Below are positions 21,801 to 29,600 of a stretch of DNA of 64,000 bases, piece by piece. The first letter of the stretch is position 1. Every line of letters begins with the position of its first letter. The notes under the pieces are model-generated. The model was given only the letters and a program-made list of their open reading frames with translations, was not told the origin of the DNA and made no database searches. The translations under genes and the position numbers were made by a program. The stretch is from Paragonimus westermani (lineage: Eukaryota; Platyhelminthes; Trematoda; Plagiorchiida; Troglotrematidae): assembly GCA_008508345.1 (NCBI GenBank), contig QNGE01000139.1, forward strand, positions 10,875 through 74,874, read 5' to 3'.

Positions 21801-23812
21801 AATTTCATGAGAACGGGAGGTGTAACACGTAGGAAAAACAACTCACCTACCTTTCCACGACCCCAGTTACCAGGAACCAATTATTTTGTGGACTGGTGTC
21901 TGGACTGTTGATCTGATACGTATTCACAGGTGGTGGGTTCGATTCCCCATCTGCGGGACCCGGCTAAGTCGAAGCGGTAATCCATCACTGATCGTTGAGG
22001 TAAGTTACGTGCATAAACTCTTCTCAATCCATTCTGAGCCGGAGTGACTTCTCGTTTGTTTAGAGGTCAGCTACAGTTAGTTAATAAACTTCAAGTTATG
22101 AGTGAAGGTAACGAAACAACTAACAAAAAATTCAGTTACCTTTCTGCGTCTACGATAACTTCGGCCCCGTTATCCAGTAAATAGGTATTTTAATTATCAG
22201 TCTAACATGGGTTCACAGATCGTGAGTCCGAATCCCCGACGTTCACGTTGCTGATAGGCTCAAACAGTTGTCTAACACTTTTTTGTGGTAACCCTTGGGA
22301 GAAACTGTTTGTCCAGTCCTCTCTTATCCACAAATGTTGGATGGACTTCAGGAAATACAACAACAAAGTTAACCGAATTGTTTTTTCTTCAATACCAGCA
22401 GACGCTTGTTAGTGTAAAAATCTTGGACCAAATATGTCGTCCTAATTTCCTGGTTTATTTTGTTACATACTTTTCTGCAAATCTTTCTCCTTGAATTTCT
22501 TCGTCGCTGTTGTCGCTGACAGCGATTCGAGCCACAGCTGCAGTTGCGCATATATACGAGTACTTACCAACCATCCAGCCGAAGGTAGTGTGATGTCAAG
22601 ACTTGTGTATTGTAATGGTTATTCGTGCCAGTTTGATGAAATTTCCTCTTGATTTCAGTCGTTCAATCAATCTCACGTAAGAATGTTAGAAACAGTGTAC
22701 TGGTGAGGTAAAACGAATCGATGTTGACAAGAAGCAAACGTATTTTAAGACGTGCTCTAAGAATATGACGGGGGATTAGAATGTGCTATTCGATGGGCGT
22801 CTGTCAGATAAAACAGACGACATGGATTAGTTATGACTGACTGTTTCACCAACACGATAATTATAATAATGATTCACATTGCTCTTAGTTCCACCGACTC
22901 GCTGTCGGCTTAGGTCGTAATTAAGAAGGCTGCGCACTAATATATTGCTTTACGTCAGACGTGCATAGTTGAATCTTTGCGAACATTTTGAACAGAGTGC
23001 ATGACTCCACTGGCACTAGCACTTCAGTTCTGCTTATCATTTGCTGGCTATGCCGGATTTTTATGGCTGCTTTTGTTCATCTCTTGTCCGCTATTTTAGA
23101 CAGTTTTCCTAGGAACTGGAGTGGATGAACAGCTAGCTGGATATTCTCGCCACCGGACTGTATTCGAGTAAGTCAGCCTTGGCTTGCTCGTTTACTCGTT
23201 TGTCCTTGTTCGATTGGTCGATAGATGCATCCCAATGATCGTTTGATGTGTGCACGATTGTATATACCTGTTACATAAAGAAGTTGCATTCTGGTCACTG
23301 TTGATGATAACGATAACGGTTTCTCAGGCGAGGCTATGAAAGTCGGATGCGAATTTCTTGTTTATGCTAAGTGTCTCCTGGGGCATCTCATCCTTTTTCG
23401 TCCAGTGTTTATCACGCGATCTTGAATTGTCTTGCCGTACATTCTTCACAGTTTGTTCTTTTGAAAGATAACTCGTTTTGGGTTTATTTTTAACTCTGAG
23501 GTCATAGGAAGAAGCATGGGTATAGGGTGTTTTTCGTCCTACGTTCTCAGCTCACACAAATGGAATCGTTAGATGTGGTCTACATCCCGATTTCTGCTTG
23601 ACCAATTTTTATATACGTTCATTAAACAAAGCATCAAATGAAGTAATGGTAGTTCACAGCTAAATGAGCTGTTAACCCTATAATTTTTTTTCCGGCGTTA
23701 TCGTGCTTGGGGTTGTTCATGCTCTTCAACTAGGATCGTTCTTTAACCATCGTGCAAACACTCTCAATGGCGCACTAAACGAACTTTCCAAAAAATACTC
23801 CAAAGTTACTCT
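452..23812 (+). CDS. ASNSD1: Asparagine synthetase domain-containing protein 1 homologue (partial, 9 firm + 2 tentative exons)
   Basis: This is the homologue of animal ASNSD1, a relative of glutamine-dependent asparagine synthetase whose biochemical role is poorly known. Visible exons: 452-859, 4588-4740, 4839-5257, 7517-7597, 7783-7900, 12069-12103, 18230-18422, 18735-18797, 23100-23167, and tentatively 23328-23341 and 23734-23812. All phases match across the joins and all firm exons have AG/GT ends. In order, the protein shows a class II amidotransferase-like domain (RGPD, LWNGEI, RGPYAF, GRDRFGRRSL), then the synthetase domain with the ATP pyrophosphatase P-loop FSGGVDST, the block PIDLINVAFA, PDR near 7830, VDVSLEEL, LDDSLGLATWFAARG, and the diagnostic GTGVDEQLAGYSRHR. 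About 540 residues are covered, against roughly 640 in vertebrate ASNSD1. The N-terminal ~35 residues and the last ~100 (including the GRDDR and FPFLDE-type motifs) were not found. The gene spans more than 23 kb because of retroelement-filled introns. Confidence 0.93.
860..2588. other. ASNSD1 intron, first part
   Basis: It starts with a consensus GTAAGT donor. Open frames in it are short, without recognisable domains or consistent splice partners. No repeat was identified. Confidence 0.6.
2589..3380 (+). pseudogene. Ty3/gypsy integrase C-terminal remnant with polypurine tract
   Basis: A single frame from 2589 reads SRLGVPEILVSDN, FAEIFQRNGIQH, FKRAFLKPKGG, MTYRATPHPNTS and, near the end, AGRILRRTGRVTYDMEMQSS and WVRHANRL. 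This is the second half of a retroviral-type integrase core plus the C-terminal module of fluke gypsy elements. The downstream continuation (PLDVLLETFELP, then SPSICTPRRCMG) matches the tail of such Pol proteins. In-frame stops near 2700, 2730, 3183 and 3330 show it is dead. A purine run at 3369-3379 (AAAGGGGGAGA) is a likely polypurine tract, so the 3' LTR should follow. RT and RNase H parts are absent. It sits in ASNSD1 intron 1. Confidence 0.85.
3381..3640 (+). repeat. Possible 3' LTR remnant of the gypsy fragment
   Basis: Directly after the polypurine tract comes 200-300 bases of pyrimidine-rich noncoding DNA, the position of a 3' LTR. No second copy exists in the window, so its ends cannot be set. 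Confidence 0.3.
3641..4587. other. Rest of ASNSD1 intron 1
   Basis: No recognisable element. The stretch ends in a pyrimidine-rich tract and the CCTATAG acceptor of exon b. Confidence 0.6.
4588..4740 (+). CDS. ASNSD1: ASNSD1 exon b: GRDRFGRRSL block
   Basis: This 153-nt exon (51 codons, phase 0 to 0) starts after CCTATAG and ends before GTGAGT. It begins LFSGRVYFGRDRFGRRSLV, which continues the amidotransferase domain of exon a and matches the GRD.FGRRSL signature of ASNSD1. It contains the sequon-like NTT, but the protein is expected in the cytosol. Confidence 0.92.
4839..5257 (+). CDS. ASNSD1: ASNSD1 exon c: linker and ATP-binding P-loop
   Basis: This 419-nt exon (phase 0 to 2) lies between TTCCAG and GTAAGT. 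It starts DDWVEIPAVGLF, the end of the amidotransferase domain, and ends with FAVLFSGGVDSTVLAALCD. SGGVDS is the PP-loop that binds the pyrophosphate of ATP in asparagine synthetase-type enzymes. It is separated from exon b by an intron of only 98 bases, against kilobases elsewhere in the gene. Confidence 0.95.
5258..7516. other. ASNSD1 intron between exons c and d
   Basis: It starts GTAAGT and ends ACTTAG. It holds short GTT/GCT-rich DNA (about 5376-5403) and an impure GATGAT microsatellite (about 6345-6381). No gene or mobile element is recognised. Confidence 0.65.
6345..6381. repeat. Impure (GAT)n microsatellite
   Basis: ATGATGATGGTGATGATAACACATGATGATGATG is an interrupted trinucleotide repeat inside an ASNSD1 intron. 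Confidence 0.8.
7517..7597 (+). CDS. ASNSD1: ASNSD1 exon d: PIDLINVAFA block
   Basis: This 81-nt exon (phase 2 to 2) has acceptor ACTTAG and donor CAG|GTTAGT. It reads FIPTNQPIDLINVAFAQTQ, which matches the strand after the P-loop in ASNSD1 (PIDLLNVAF in vertebrates). Confidence 0.93.
7783..7900 (+). CDS. ASNSD1: ASNSD1 exon e: APDRQTA block
   Basis: This 118-nt exon (phase 2 to 0) lies after CCAAACAG and before GTAAGT. It encodes VVISPCEAPDRQTAWQSF then ELCQISPTRRWQLV, matching the PDR.T....L..+SP.R.W..V block of ASNSD1. Confidence 0.92.
7901..9261. other. ASNSD1 intron between exons e and f, first part
   Basis: It begins GTAAGT. Reading frames here are short and match nothing recognised. 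The stretch just before 9262 may include more of the LINE, decayed beyond recognition. Confidence 0.5.
9262..10020 (+). pseudogene. RTE-like LINE reverse transcriptase remnant
   Basis: The frame from 9262 starts AFGSVRCETLW, a decayed AFD(T/S)V..(D/E).LW, continues LECPDKF, and reaches VVKSGCVLTSILF, equivalent to the V.QGC.L.P.LF palm motif. After one stop the same frame resumes with AKTGAAFRRLEGRVLEIHNL and then LRRPRPILDV, the post-palm region of RTE/CR1-type Pol proteins. Between 9460 and 9530 the YADD-bearing segment is missing. The C-terminal continuation FRRVGDKRIPRQLLCGLL is near 9935-10000. It is a 5'-truncated, internally deleted and inactive copy within an ASNSD1 intron. Confidence 0.8.
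10108..10240 (-). repeat. LINE 5'-end fragment, second copy of the repeat at 58585-58705
   Basis: TCTGTGGGCTGAAATACTAC, followed by CAGGACGCCCGGACCCAG, closely matches 58580-58680 (GTCTGTGGGCTATGATACTG, then CCAGGACGCCCAGACCTAGG). The likeness continues through CTGTTCCGCAAGGCAGTGG versus CTGTACCGCAAAGCAGCGAG. At 58.6 kb this sequence forms the 5' region of a minus-strand LINE, so this fragment is read as a minus-strand LINE 5' piece, opposite in direction to the RT remnant next to it. Confidence 0.75.
10241..12068. other. Rest of the ASNSD1 intron before microexon f
   Basis: It holds a TA microsatellite at 10814-10834 and otherwise AT-rich DNA without recognisable features. It ends TATCTTCAG. 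Confidence 0.6.
10814..10834. repeat. (TA)n microsatellite
   Basis: About ten uninterrupted TA units inside an ASNSD1 intron. Confidence 0.9.
12069..12103 (+). CDS. ASNSD1: ASNSD1 exon f: 35-nt microexon
   Basis: Acceptor ATCTTCAG and donor TTCG|GTAAGC bound only 35 nt, coding VDVSLEELRTV plus a split Arg. It fits phase 0 on the left and phase 2 on the right, and its product is the (I/V)(N/D)VS.EEL stretch that ASNSD1 has directly between exons e and g. Without it the neighbouring exons would not join in frame. Confidence 0.88.
12320..12405 (+). repeat. tRNA-derived SINE remnant
   Basis: The series GGTCGTAAGCACGCTACCG, CTTTCGAGAGGC, then ACGGGTTCGAGCTTC resembles the D-arm, anticodon arm and TΨC arm of a tRNA with a longer variable region. 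The acceptor stem is not complete, so it is read as a SINE head (box A/box B-like), not a working tRNA gene. Confidence 0.45.
12826..12851. repeat. Small hairpin nested in a wider inverted repeat
   Basis: AACAAAAGTTCCTACTTTTGTT forms a 9-bp stem with a 4-base loop. Outside it, ACAACCACTC (near 12800) and GAGTGGTTGT (near 12876) are also complementary, giving a nested foldback in an ASNSD1 intron. Confidence 0.6.
12852..13340. other. Intronic DNA, nothing recognised
   Basis: No coding, RNA or repeat feature was identified between the foldback and the SINE. Confidence 0.5.
13345..13466 (-). repeat. tRNA-derived SINE with complete tRNA-like head
   Basis: On the minus strand 13466-13387 reads like a tRNA of 80 nt. 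The 7-bp acceptor stem GGCTTCG/CGAGGCC pairs with one G-T pair. The D arm is GCTCAGCTGGTAGAGC (box A-like) and the TΨC arm is GCTGGTTCGAATCCAGC (box B). The anticodon arm is imperfect: the best stem, GCTTG/GAAGC, has a mismatch and the loop lacks T at position 33, and there is a long variable region. The tail (to 13345) recurs at 13622-13680. This marks a SINE rather than a functional tRNA gene, though a divergent tRNA cannot be excluded. Confidence 0.7.
13622..13680 (-). repeat. Second, truncated copy of the SINE tail
   Basis: TTATGATTTTTAGATGAAAC, followed by CCAACTGTTAAAAGTCAGGG and CTTCGGCTGAATT, repeats 13349-13405 with scattered differences, ending inside the TΨC region. The intervening 155 bases also contain GGAATCCACCAA twice (near 13530 and 13592), suggesting a local tandem duplication. 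Confidence 0.75.
13977..15293 (+). pseudogene. Penelope-like element: reverse transcriptase + GIY-YIG endonuclease, one in-frame TGA
   Basis: Penelope-like elements copy themselves with a reverse transcriptase and, in this group, a GIY-YIG nuclease. The first open block (to 14822) contains PLEHLKDLILL, QVDGLTMASPLGPTLADI, the catalytic YVDDILIF and SLTFLDVLITRRENG. After a single TGA (CTA TGA AAA, 14820-14822) the same frame stays open for 153 codons to 15293. That part contains SHVVYQFTCSYGD, FIGRTYRQLYQRVTEHIPNWL, a degenerate GIY-YIG core with the conserved Arg and EH. No frameshift is seen between 14200 and 15293. The N-terminal third of a typical element is missing or unrecognisable. This is the best preserved mobile element of the window, inside an ASNSD1 intron. 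It is probably inactive because of the stop and 5' truncation. Confidence 0.87.
15294..15640 (+). repeat. 3' region of the Penelope-like element
   Basis: The frame continues past the stop with DPFRSFKTLLRHQNPK, then stops accumulate. Near 15550 CACTGATGAAGTTGTTAAAG resembles the noncoding end sequences of Penelope-like and other fluke retroelements. The exact end cannot be set. Confidence 0.4.
15641..18229. other. Rest of the ASNSD1 intron before exon g
   Basis: Short open frames occur (for example 15459-15899 and 16593-16880) without recognisable domains. A G-rich purine stretch (GGAAGGGGGCGG, then GGGGGAGAAAAAAGGG) lies near 17067-17103. The stretch ends in the acceptor of exon g. Confidence 0.55.
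18230..18422 (+). CDS. ASNSD1: ASNSD1 exon g: LDDSLGLATWFAARG block
   Basis: This 193-nt exon (phase 2 to 0) has acceptor GGTTACACAG and donor AAAG|GTGAGG. It begins STYIKRLLLPSRLSVLDDSLG and continues LATWFAARGRGLL, the synthetase-domain helix with the conserved LDDS and WFA(A/S)RG residues. The C-terminal half is serine- and threonine-rich, as in the variable insert of other ASNSD1 proteins. Confidence 0.93.
18735..18797 (+). CDS. ASNSD1: ASNSD1 exon h: variable insert
   Basis: This 63-nt exon (21 codons, phase 0 to 0) lies between TTTTACAG and ACT|GTAAGT. It codes a polar stretch rich in His, Ser and Asn with no conserved motif. It fits between exons g and i where ASNSD1 proteins vary most. 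Since it preserves phase, it could also be alternatively spliced. Confidence 0.65.
18798..21894. other. ASNSD1 intron between exons h and i, first part
   Basis: Starts GTAAGT. No gene, RNA or mobile element was recognised; several short frames lack domains. Confidence 0.5.
21895..21965 (+). repeat. tRNA-like SINE fragment
   Basis: TTCACAGGTGGTGGGTTCGATTCCCCATC is a canonical TΨC arm/box B (GGTTCGATTCC), preceded by a decayed D-arm-like stretch. No acceptor stem is complete. A related copy lies at 22205-22255. Confidence 0.5.
22205..22255 (+). repeat. Second tRNA-like SINE fragment
   Basis: GGGTTCACAGATCGTGAGTC followed by CGAATCCCCGACGTTCACG parallels 21925-21960 (TTCACAGGTGGTGGGTTCGA, then TTCCCC), with a box B-like GAGTCCGAATCC. 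Confidence 0.45.
22256..23099. other. Rest of the ASNSD1 intron before exon i
   Basis: Nothing recognised; ends in the pyrimidine-rich acceptor TTGTCCGCTATTTTAG. Confidence 0.55.
23100..23167 (+). CDS. ASNSD1: ASNSD1 exon i: GTGVDEQLAGYSRHR signature
   Basis: This 68-nt exon (phase 0 to 2) follows CGCTATTTTAG and ends GA|GTAAGT. It codes TVFLGTGVDEQLAGYSRHR, the most diagnostic ASNSD1 motif, equivalent to the G.GADE loop of asparagine synthetases. Confidence 0.95.
23328..23341 (+). CDS. ASNSD1: Tentative ASNSD1 14-nt microexon
   Basis: Fourteen bases after TTTCTCAG and before a weak donor GTCGGA would code (E)RGYE plus one base. This converts the phase 2 end of exon i into the phase 1 entry needed by the open segment at 23734. 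It is supported by phase only; the donor is poor. Confidence 0.3.
23734..23812 (+). CDS. ASNSD1: Tentative ASNSD1 exon after the YSRHR block
   Basis: This 79-nt open segment (phase 1 to 2) has acceptor CTTCAACTAG and a good donor CT|GTAAGT. It codes FFNHRANTLNGALNEL and ends in KVTL. It resembles in spacing and pattern the F...GL..L..E+..EL.......L helix that precedes GRDDR in ASNSD1. The following GRDDR exon was not found. Confidence 0.45.
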
Positions 23813-26400
23813 GTAAGTTTTTACATTACACGAAGTGTGTTGTCATGCGATACACTGGGACGTTGATTGTTGTCAGATTGTTGAAACCTAGCCACAGCTG
23901 GAACCTACAATTTTGCACAAAATTTGCAGGCAGCGCGACCGTAGTTGAGCTATCTGGGATCCACATCGTGGGTAGGAATGAGGCGTGGGAAATGAGATGT
24001 AAACTTGTGTTCTTTTACGTCTAGAACGATCTTCTCTAACTTAGGTTATCTTTGGTAATGGTATGGTAAAAAAAATTAAGACGATTACTAGTCGTTTAGC
24101 CACTGTATGCTGAATTCAGGTTCTTATGGCCAAATGCCTGTCATGAGATATGTTAGGTTCTGTAGCAGCCTATTGGCCTCAGTGATTTGAATAGTCTTTT
24201 TTTGGCCACGTTATATCTAAATTAAGAAGGACCAATGTAGCGTGGCAATAGAAGTCGTACGGAGAGGTGCCTCTTGGTCGTTTGTTTGCAAGGTGTAGGA
24301 GACTTGACGTTGAACACTCGGATTTACGCAGACTTTGCTAGATGTTAGATCTCATTCACTCCCCCCCCATATATTTAGACAAGCCGTTTTGGCTATGTAG
24401 CGGTTAGAAATCACAGCCGACCACTGTTACGTCTTTGCTGATGTATGTTTCTGAAGTCCAGGCAGATCTCCACGACCACATGCTTTGTACGTCAATTCGC
24501 TATTGTGTGCTCATCATAACGAACTGATGGTGAACTGCACTGTAATCCGTGAATGGTAAGACGATCCCTTGGGGTGATTTTCATCCAGAGCCATTTTACG
24601 CACGTTTTTTCCGGCCCGTAATAACTGTTCATTTGTGAGCGAGAAACTGCGAATTTGTGTTTACCCAATAACGTTGCATTGGCAGAAGTCAGTAGATAAT
24701 TTTTTGTGGTTTTCAGCATATCAGCAACTCGGACATTGTGCAATTCGTTAAGTATTGCTGTATACTAAATCTCTGGACTGGCGATGCGTTTTTGAGGCAT
24801 CCTAACCCATGTGGTACATATCAATGTTGGTCTGTTTAATTAGTTCCTATGCTGGCTATTAGTAGAGTATTTTTGGTTGAACATCACTCTCAACCCAACG
24901 TAGCTGAGCCTCTGCATATGATAATTCACTCTTGCCTCTTGCGAGGTCAGTGATGCAAAAAGCAACAAGATTGCACCATGAAGTCGTGTCCGGAGTTCAA
25001 AGTCTGATCGTGTCAAGGCTGTGTACTGGCGACTAGTTCTGATGGGAGCAGGATTCGAGTGTTGTGATATTTCTCAGAGGATGAACTAAAATATCTAGAG
25101 GAGTGTGACCACTGTGATCAGTTGTGTTTGGTGTTCACTTTATGTTGGTTTTTCGCCTTTATTCTGTCTACAAAACCTCGTACGATTGCTATTGTCGCAA
25201 GGCTTGTTGGGCATCAAAAGCTTGCTACTAGAGCAATACCACTTTTGGTCATCTTTGTTCATCCGAAACCAATCGAATCACTGGATGCTCTGTGTATTTC
25301 AGCTTGTGTTAAATGTATCTTGTGAGCGCACAAAGCAAAAGTTCACTTGTCCGATTGATAAAGTTGTTTTTTAAAAGTATGATTTATTGCATACTGCTGT
25401 CTATGTATTGAAGACGGATCACTGTTTGGGCAACCATACTATCGGGCGATAAAGACACTATTCCACACACCTGTACATAACATGGTGTCATGCTGTTTGA
25501 TTCACTATCTCAAGCGCATTTTTGGGATTTCGATCCGTTAACCTACCGATACCGAATTACGGATACACTGTGAACTGTGATCAACGGCGGTCAGTTATTG
25601 TTTGAGCTTTGGAATGTGTCGCTACATACGCCTTGGCTGGAAACCTGGAGTTTTTTACAATCTGTGATTAGGGGTTTTGCCATGTGCGTTTGATCTGTCA
25701 GTAATCGGTATCGCTACTCTCCAAAACATACCATCTATTCTTCTCGTCCAATGTATGCTCGCCAGTATGTGATTTTTAAGCTGAACTCCTAGTCACTATG
25801 ATCTAAATCACCTCCAGCTTTGAGATTAATATGGGAATATACGGGTGCAGTGAAAGAAATGAACGAAGAACACTGGGACTTAAACACTCACTCGTCTTCA
25901 TGTTCCACCACTTCAGTTTTTCATGCGTTATGCCAGTTACGATTTCCGAAGATCTTGATTGGTTTGCATTTATTCTGTGTAACCTCTATTAGCAGACGTA
26001 TCGAGGACTTGTGATTGGGTTAACTAGTTTATCAAAGTTTTTTGTGATATTTTCTTCCCATTAGAATGTGGTTAACAGATTGGTTTTACTCCCTTGTGTA
26101 GTGCATTTTAATGTACGCCGGATCTATTCAGTGCATTACTTGTTGCTCCCGGATAACTGGCAACACTTCGGCGCATTTCAGTGTATTCTATTTGCACCCT
26201 GGCATATATTGATTCTCTTTGTAACAATATTTTAAATGAACAGCTAGGTTGCTGGCAGATTAATCACCTGGGTTGCAGTCTCAGTTGTCAACTCAAGTTG
26301 TCCCTGTGCGTGTATCACGACGAAATGTTGTTTATCGTTTACCATCCTTGTATCATTTCAGTGATTTGTCTCTTCTCTTGGTAACATTCATGGTCGTGCG

Positions 26401-26401
<1 letters not shown>
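23813..26401. other. DNA downstream of the last visible ASNSD1 exon
   Basis: No exon carrying the expected GRDDR and FPFLDE motifs was found on either strand. A C run lies near 24360. Nothing else is recognised. Confidence 0.45.

Positions 26402-26433
<32 letters not shown>
26402..26433. repeat. (CA)n microsatellite
   Basis: About sixteen uninterrupted CA units, likely polymorphic. Confidence 0.95.
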
Positions 26434-26435
<2 letters not shown>

Positions 26436-26519
26436 ATTCTTTGCTTTTACAGACGGGTGTGTTTATGCATTCGCGTACACACGTGATAGATCAACGTCCA
26501 TCATGTGTTGATTCTCCAG

Positions 26520-26656
26520 TGTAGACACTGTATTCAAAACTCATCCCATTCTGTTAACTTGATCGCGGACATTGGCAAATACAACATGAATGGTTTGGGA
26601 ACTCGAGTAGATGGCACATGTGTTCATTTCGAACTCATTAGCAGCACAATCTCACA
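26520..26656 (+). CDS. Candidate exon of an unidentified gene (46 residues)
   Basis: A 137-nt open segment lies between GTTGATTCTCCAG and CA|GTAAGT. It codes CRHCIQNSSHSVNLIADIG, then GLGTRVDGTCVHFELISSTIS. Composition looks protein-like and the donor is a full consensus, but I do not recognise the family. Phase in 0 and out 2 would fit the candidate at 35520. It could be chance. Confidence 0.3.
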
Positions 26657-29600
26657 GTAAGTGCTCTATCTCTCCTCTATGTTAAACATAGGTGGATTTC
26701 GGGATAGTAACGTTTTTAATTGCGAACACTTGCTGGATTGAATATAGGGGTTTCCCCCGTCAAAACTCCCTACTGATCGATGTAACCGGTTGAATACGTC
26801 CTCTTGCTCTCGTGGTTACAGATTTACGGGATATTGATACAGATATTGCTGACGTCTATCGCGAACCGAACTCGTTTTGGTTTTGCTGAATGACCTCAGC
26901 GTTGTAATGATTCATGGGTGTTTATTTTAAGGGTAGTTTCCCTTAGTCTACATTGTAGCATTTGCCTCCTCAAGCATACCTTCTTTCATGTGTGAAATGT
27001 TCCAATATTAGCGCTTCTGTATGCCGATTTCCATTCTTGTTCACTCATCCAGCCCTCGTACGATCTAGCGTGACGCGTGATTATTATGATTATGATAACT
27101 GTTATCACTATTTTAGTACAATCTAGTTGACGGGCTTTCTCATCCAGCTCTTTTCTCATTCAGCCTTGTTAACAGAATTTATCTGATGTGTCATGAAGAA
27201 ATGATTGCATCTACTCACATTGTAGTAAGACCCGACAGATCAAGTTTTTCACATTTTCTCCTCGAGAAAATCACACCTCTGTTCACATAAGAAAACCAGG
27301 GCGTGCATTTTTAACGACATTTGTTATCCCGTACGGATTAACACAATGTACAAACTGCCCGTAATGCACACGCAATTGTTCATTGTTTTGTAATGCGACC
27401 GGAACTAATGATGACTTGTTCGCTGTAACTTCTTGGTCGTCGCTAATCCCCGACAAGTCTTCCGGAGTTTCCATACTACACTTTGCAGCTGTATCTCCTA
27501 CCCCTTCAGAATAATTATTTTTCATATGGGGACCAGTTTAACCGGCATTGCAAACATCCGTGAATTATACCGTGGTAAGCGATGAATGGTAGGTAAGTTA
27601 TTCCGTCATGAATTAATTACTGCTTTGCGATTCTCCGCGAGCATGTTAGTGCGGACCTTCCCCGTTGTCTCACAGAAGTGGTGTTACCAAACTCACTGGC
27701 AACTGTCACAGCACTTTGCCCGGAAATGTGTTCACTTGACTAATTCACATTGAAACTGCAAAAATGCATAGTTAGTTCTAACTCGCTGTGTTTCATTCCG
27801 TTTTTTCTTCTTCACTAACTACTTTATCACACTTAGACGAGTAGCTTCTGCACAAAGATTGGTTCCGTTGGTAACGAATTTCTGAACCGTTACCCGAGTC
27901 AGCTGTACACAAATGGCAGGCTTTCATTGATTCACTATACAGTGATTCGTTTTGAGCTTGTCAACTATGATGACCTTTTTATCCAGGTCATCGTGTGTTG
28001 GTTTATGTACGTCATCGGTAAAATATCGGAAAGTATGAGAAGTGAATGTGACTAACTTATAAAGACGTTCTAAGGAAATGGTAGAAACAGTGTTAATTTA
28101 AGTTTTTGGGTCTAAAATTTTTGGTTACGTTTACCGGATTTTTGTGTTTGCCACGCGCACTGTTTGATATGTGAATTAATATATTTACTCACTTTTAAAA
28201 GGTTCTGACCGTGCTGACAGATGACCACGCCATCCCGATGTGTGCGGTATTGTTGTGGTTTACATCAATCGTGTTTGTATTACGTACTTGCTGTGTGTGC
28301 TTCATTGGGGATTGAGAGTTTGTGTTGAAATTTGTTGGTTTCCAGTGTCATACAAATGGTTTCTATTTGATAACTCATAACAATGATCAAGGGAGGTTGA
28401 TATTGGGCTCCTGATTGAGGGCGAACTTCCTTTTATCCATCACGATTTTTGCTGTGATTAGGAAGCGTTTGTTTTTGCCTGAAAATGTCTAATATCAACT
28501 AGTAATGCGCACATGTTGCGGTTTTAAACAAGATCTATGTGGCCTGTTTCGAATTCTTAGGTGACAGTCGATAAGGAAAGTTTCATTCATTACTCGACGA
28601 ATTTCTACTCGTGAGCCTAAACCGGTGTATACTGTTTGTGATCTTGTGATTTAGTCGAACGATGTACATAACTTCTTTTGTTATTCACAATCATCTGGGT
28701 TCTCATCATTCTCTGTCAACGGTTCAGTCGACAGCATTCACAGGTTGTTGATGTAGTGTCCAACTCCCCTCTCCGACAAGCTATAAAAACCTGTCCATTT
28801 CAGTGATTGCTCATTCGTCTACCTGATTTCTCTGCTAGCTGCAAGCGTTATCTTGGTATCTTTCTGTTTGGCCATCGAACTCAGTACCGAATGCAATCAT
28901 GTCCTTCGGTCACTCCACTTTTGTTGTGTACGTCCTCCGACTTCCGGTCATGAACACAAATCGAGGTTCCGATCAATCAAAATTACCACCAGTTGCATTT
29001 CTGGGAGTAAATTCTGCACATAAACTACGGCAGGAATTTTTTACCACATTGCCAGCTGTCTCACACGCGTGTGACTGGTGTGAAAACAAAATCTCCAGTT
29101 TTTAATTGGAACGTGAGCGACACTCACGGTTATTTTTTTAGCGAGAATCTGTAACCGGTTATTTCTCAGCTCACGGCGCAGTTTGGCGACGGTTATTCAT
29201 CAGCTTTCTGTAACATTGGAAGTGACGGTGACGAAGTCCTTTTTTCTGACGAAAATTGGGAAATTTTGCGCTGCCTTGTTTTCTGACCGGTTATACGTTT
29301 TTGCAACTGCGAAACAAATCAAAACTAAACTTACCACCTTCCGACTGTTTAATTAACTAATTTCAATATAATCAGAGTTTTCCGTGTGGAGCGCAATGAA
29401 TTACGTAAATAAAGTTGTCAAAAATTCAGGTGATTGATGAATTTTGGTTGTGTATCAAACCTTAGTTTATGTTTAGTGATGATGGCAATTTGTAAGTCTT
29501 TTAGAAATGTATGACTTGTCTACACTCGCAAATGCTGAATCCAAATGTTCTTTGTTCAATAGTCCATGAAAGGTTCTTTGAGTGAATGTTTATATTTTTC

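Noticed and set aside
23935..23965. Possible ASNSD1 continuation LQRDRS after the acceptor TTTGCAG
   Set aside because: It fits phase 2 but reaches a stop within six codons and does not match GRDDR well.
26273..26384. Frame VVPVRVSRRNVVYRLP as an exon
   Set aside because: Open in two frames, its donor GTAACA is weak, and no family is recognised.
28190..28310. Possible exon starting VLTDDHAIP
   Set aside because: Hydrophobic low-information frame without a good donor. The DDH is not the GRDDR motif sought for ASNSD1.
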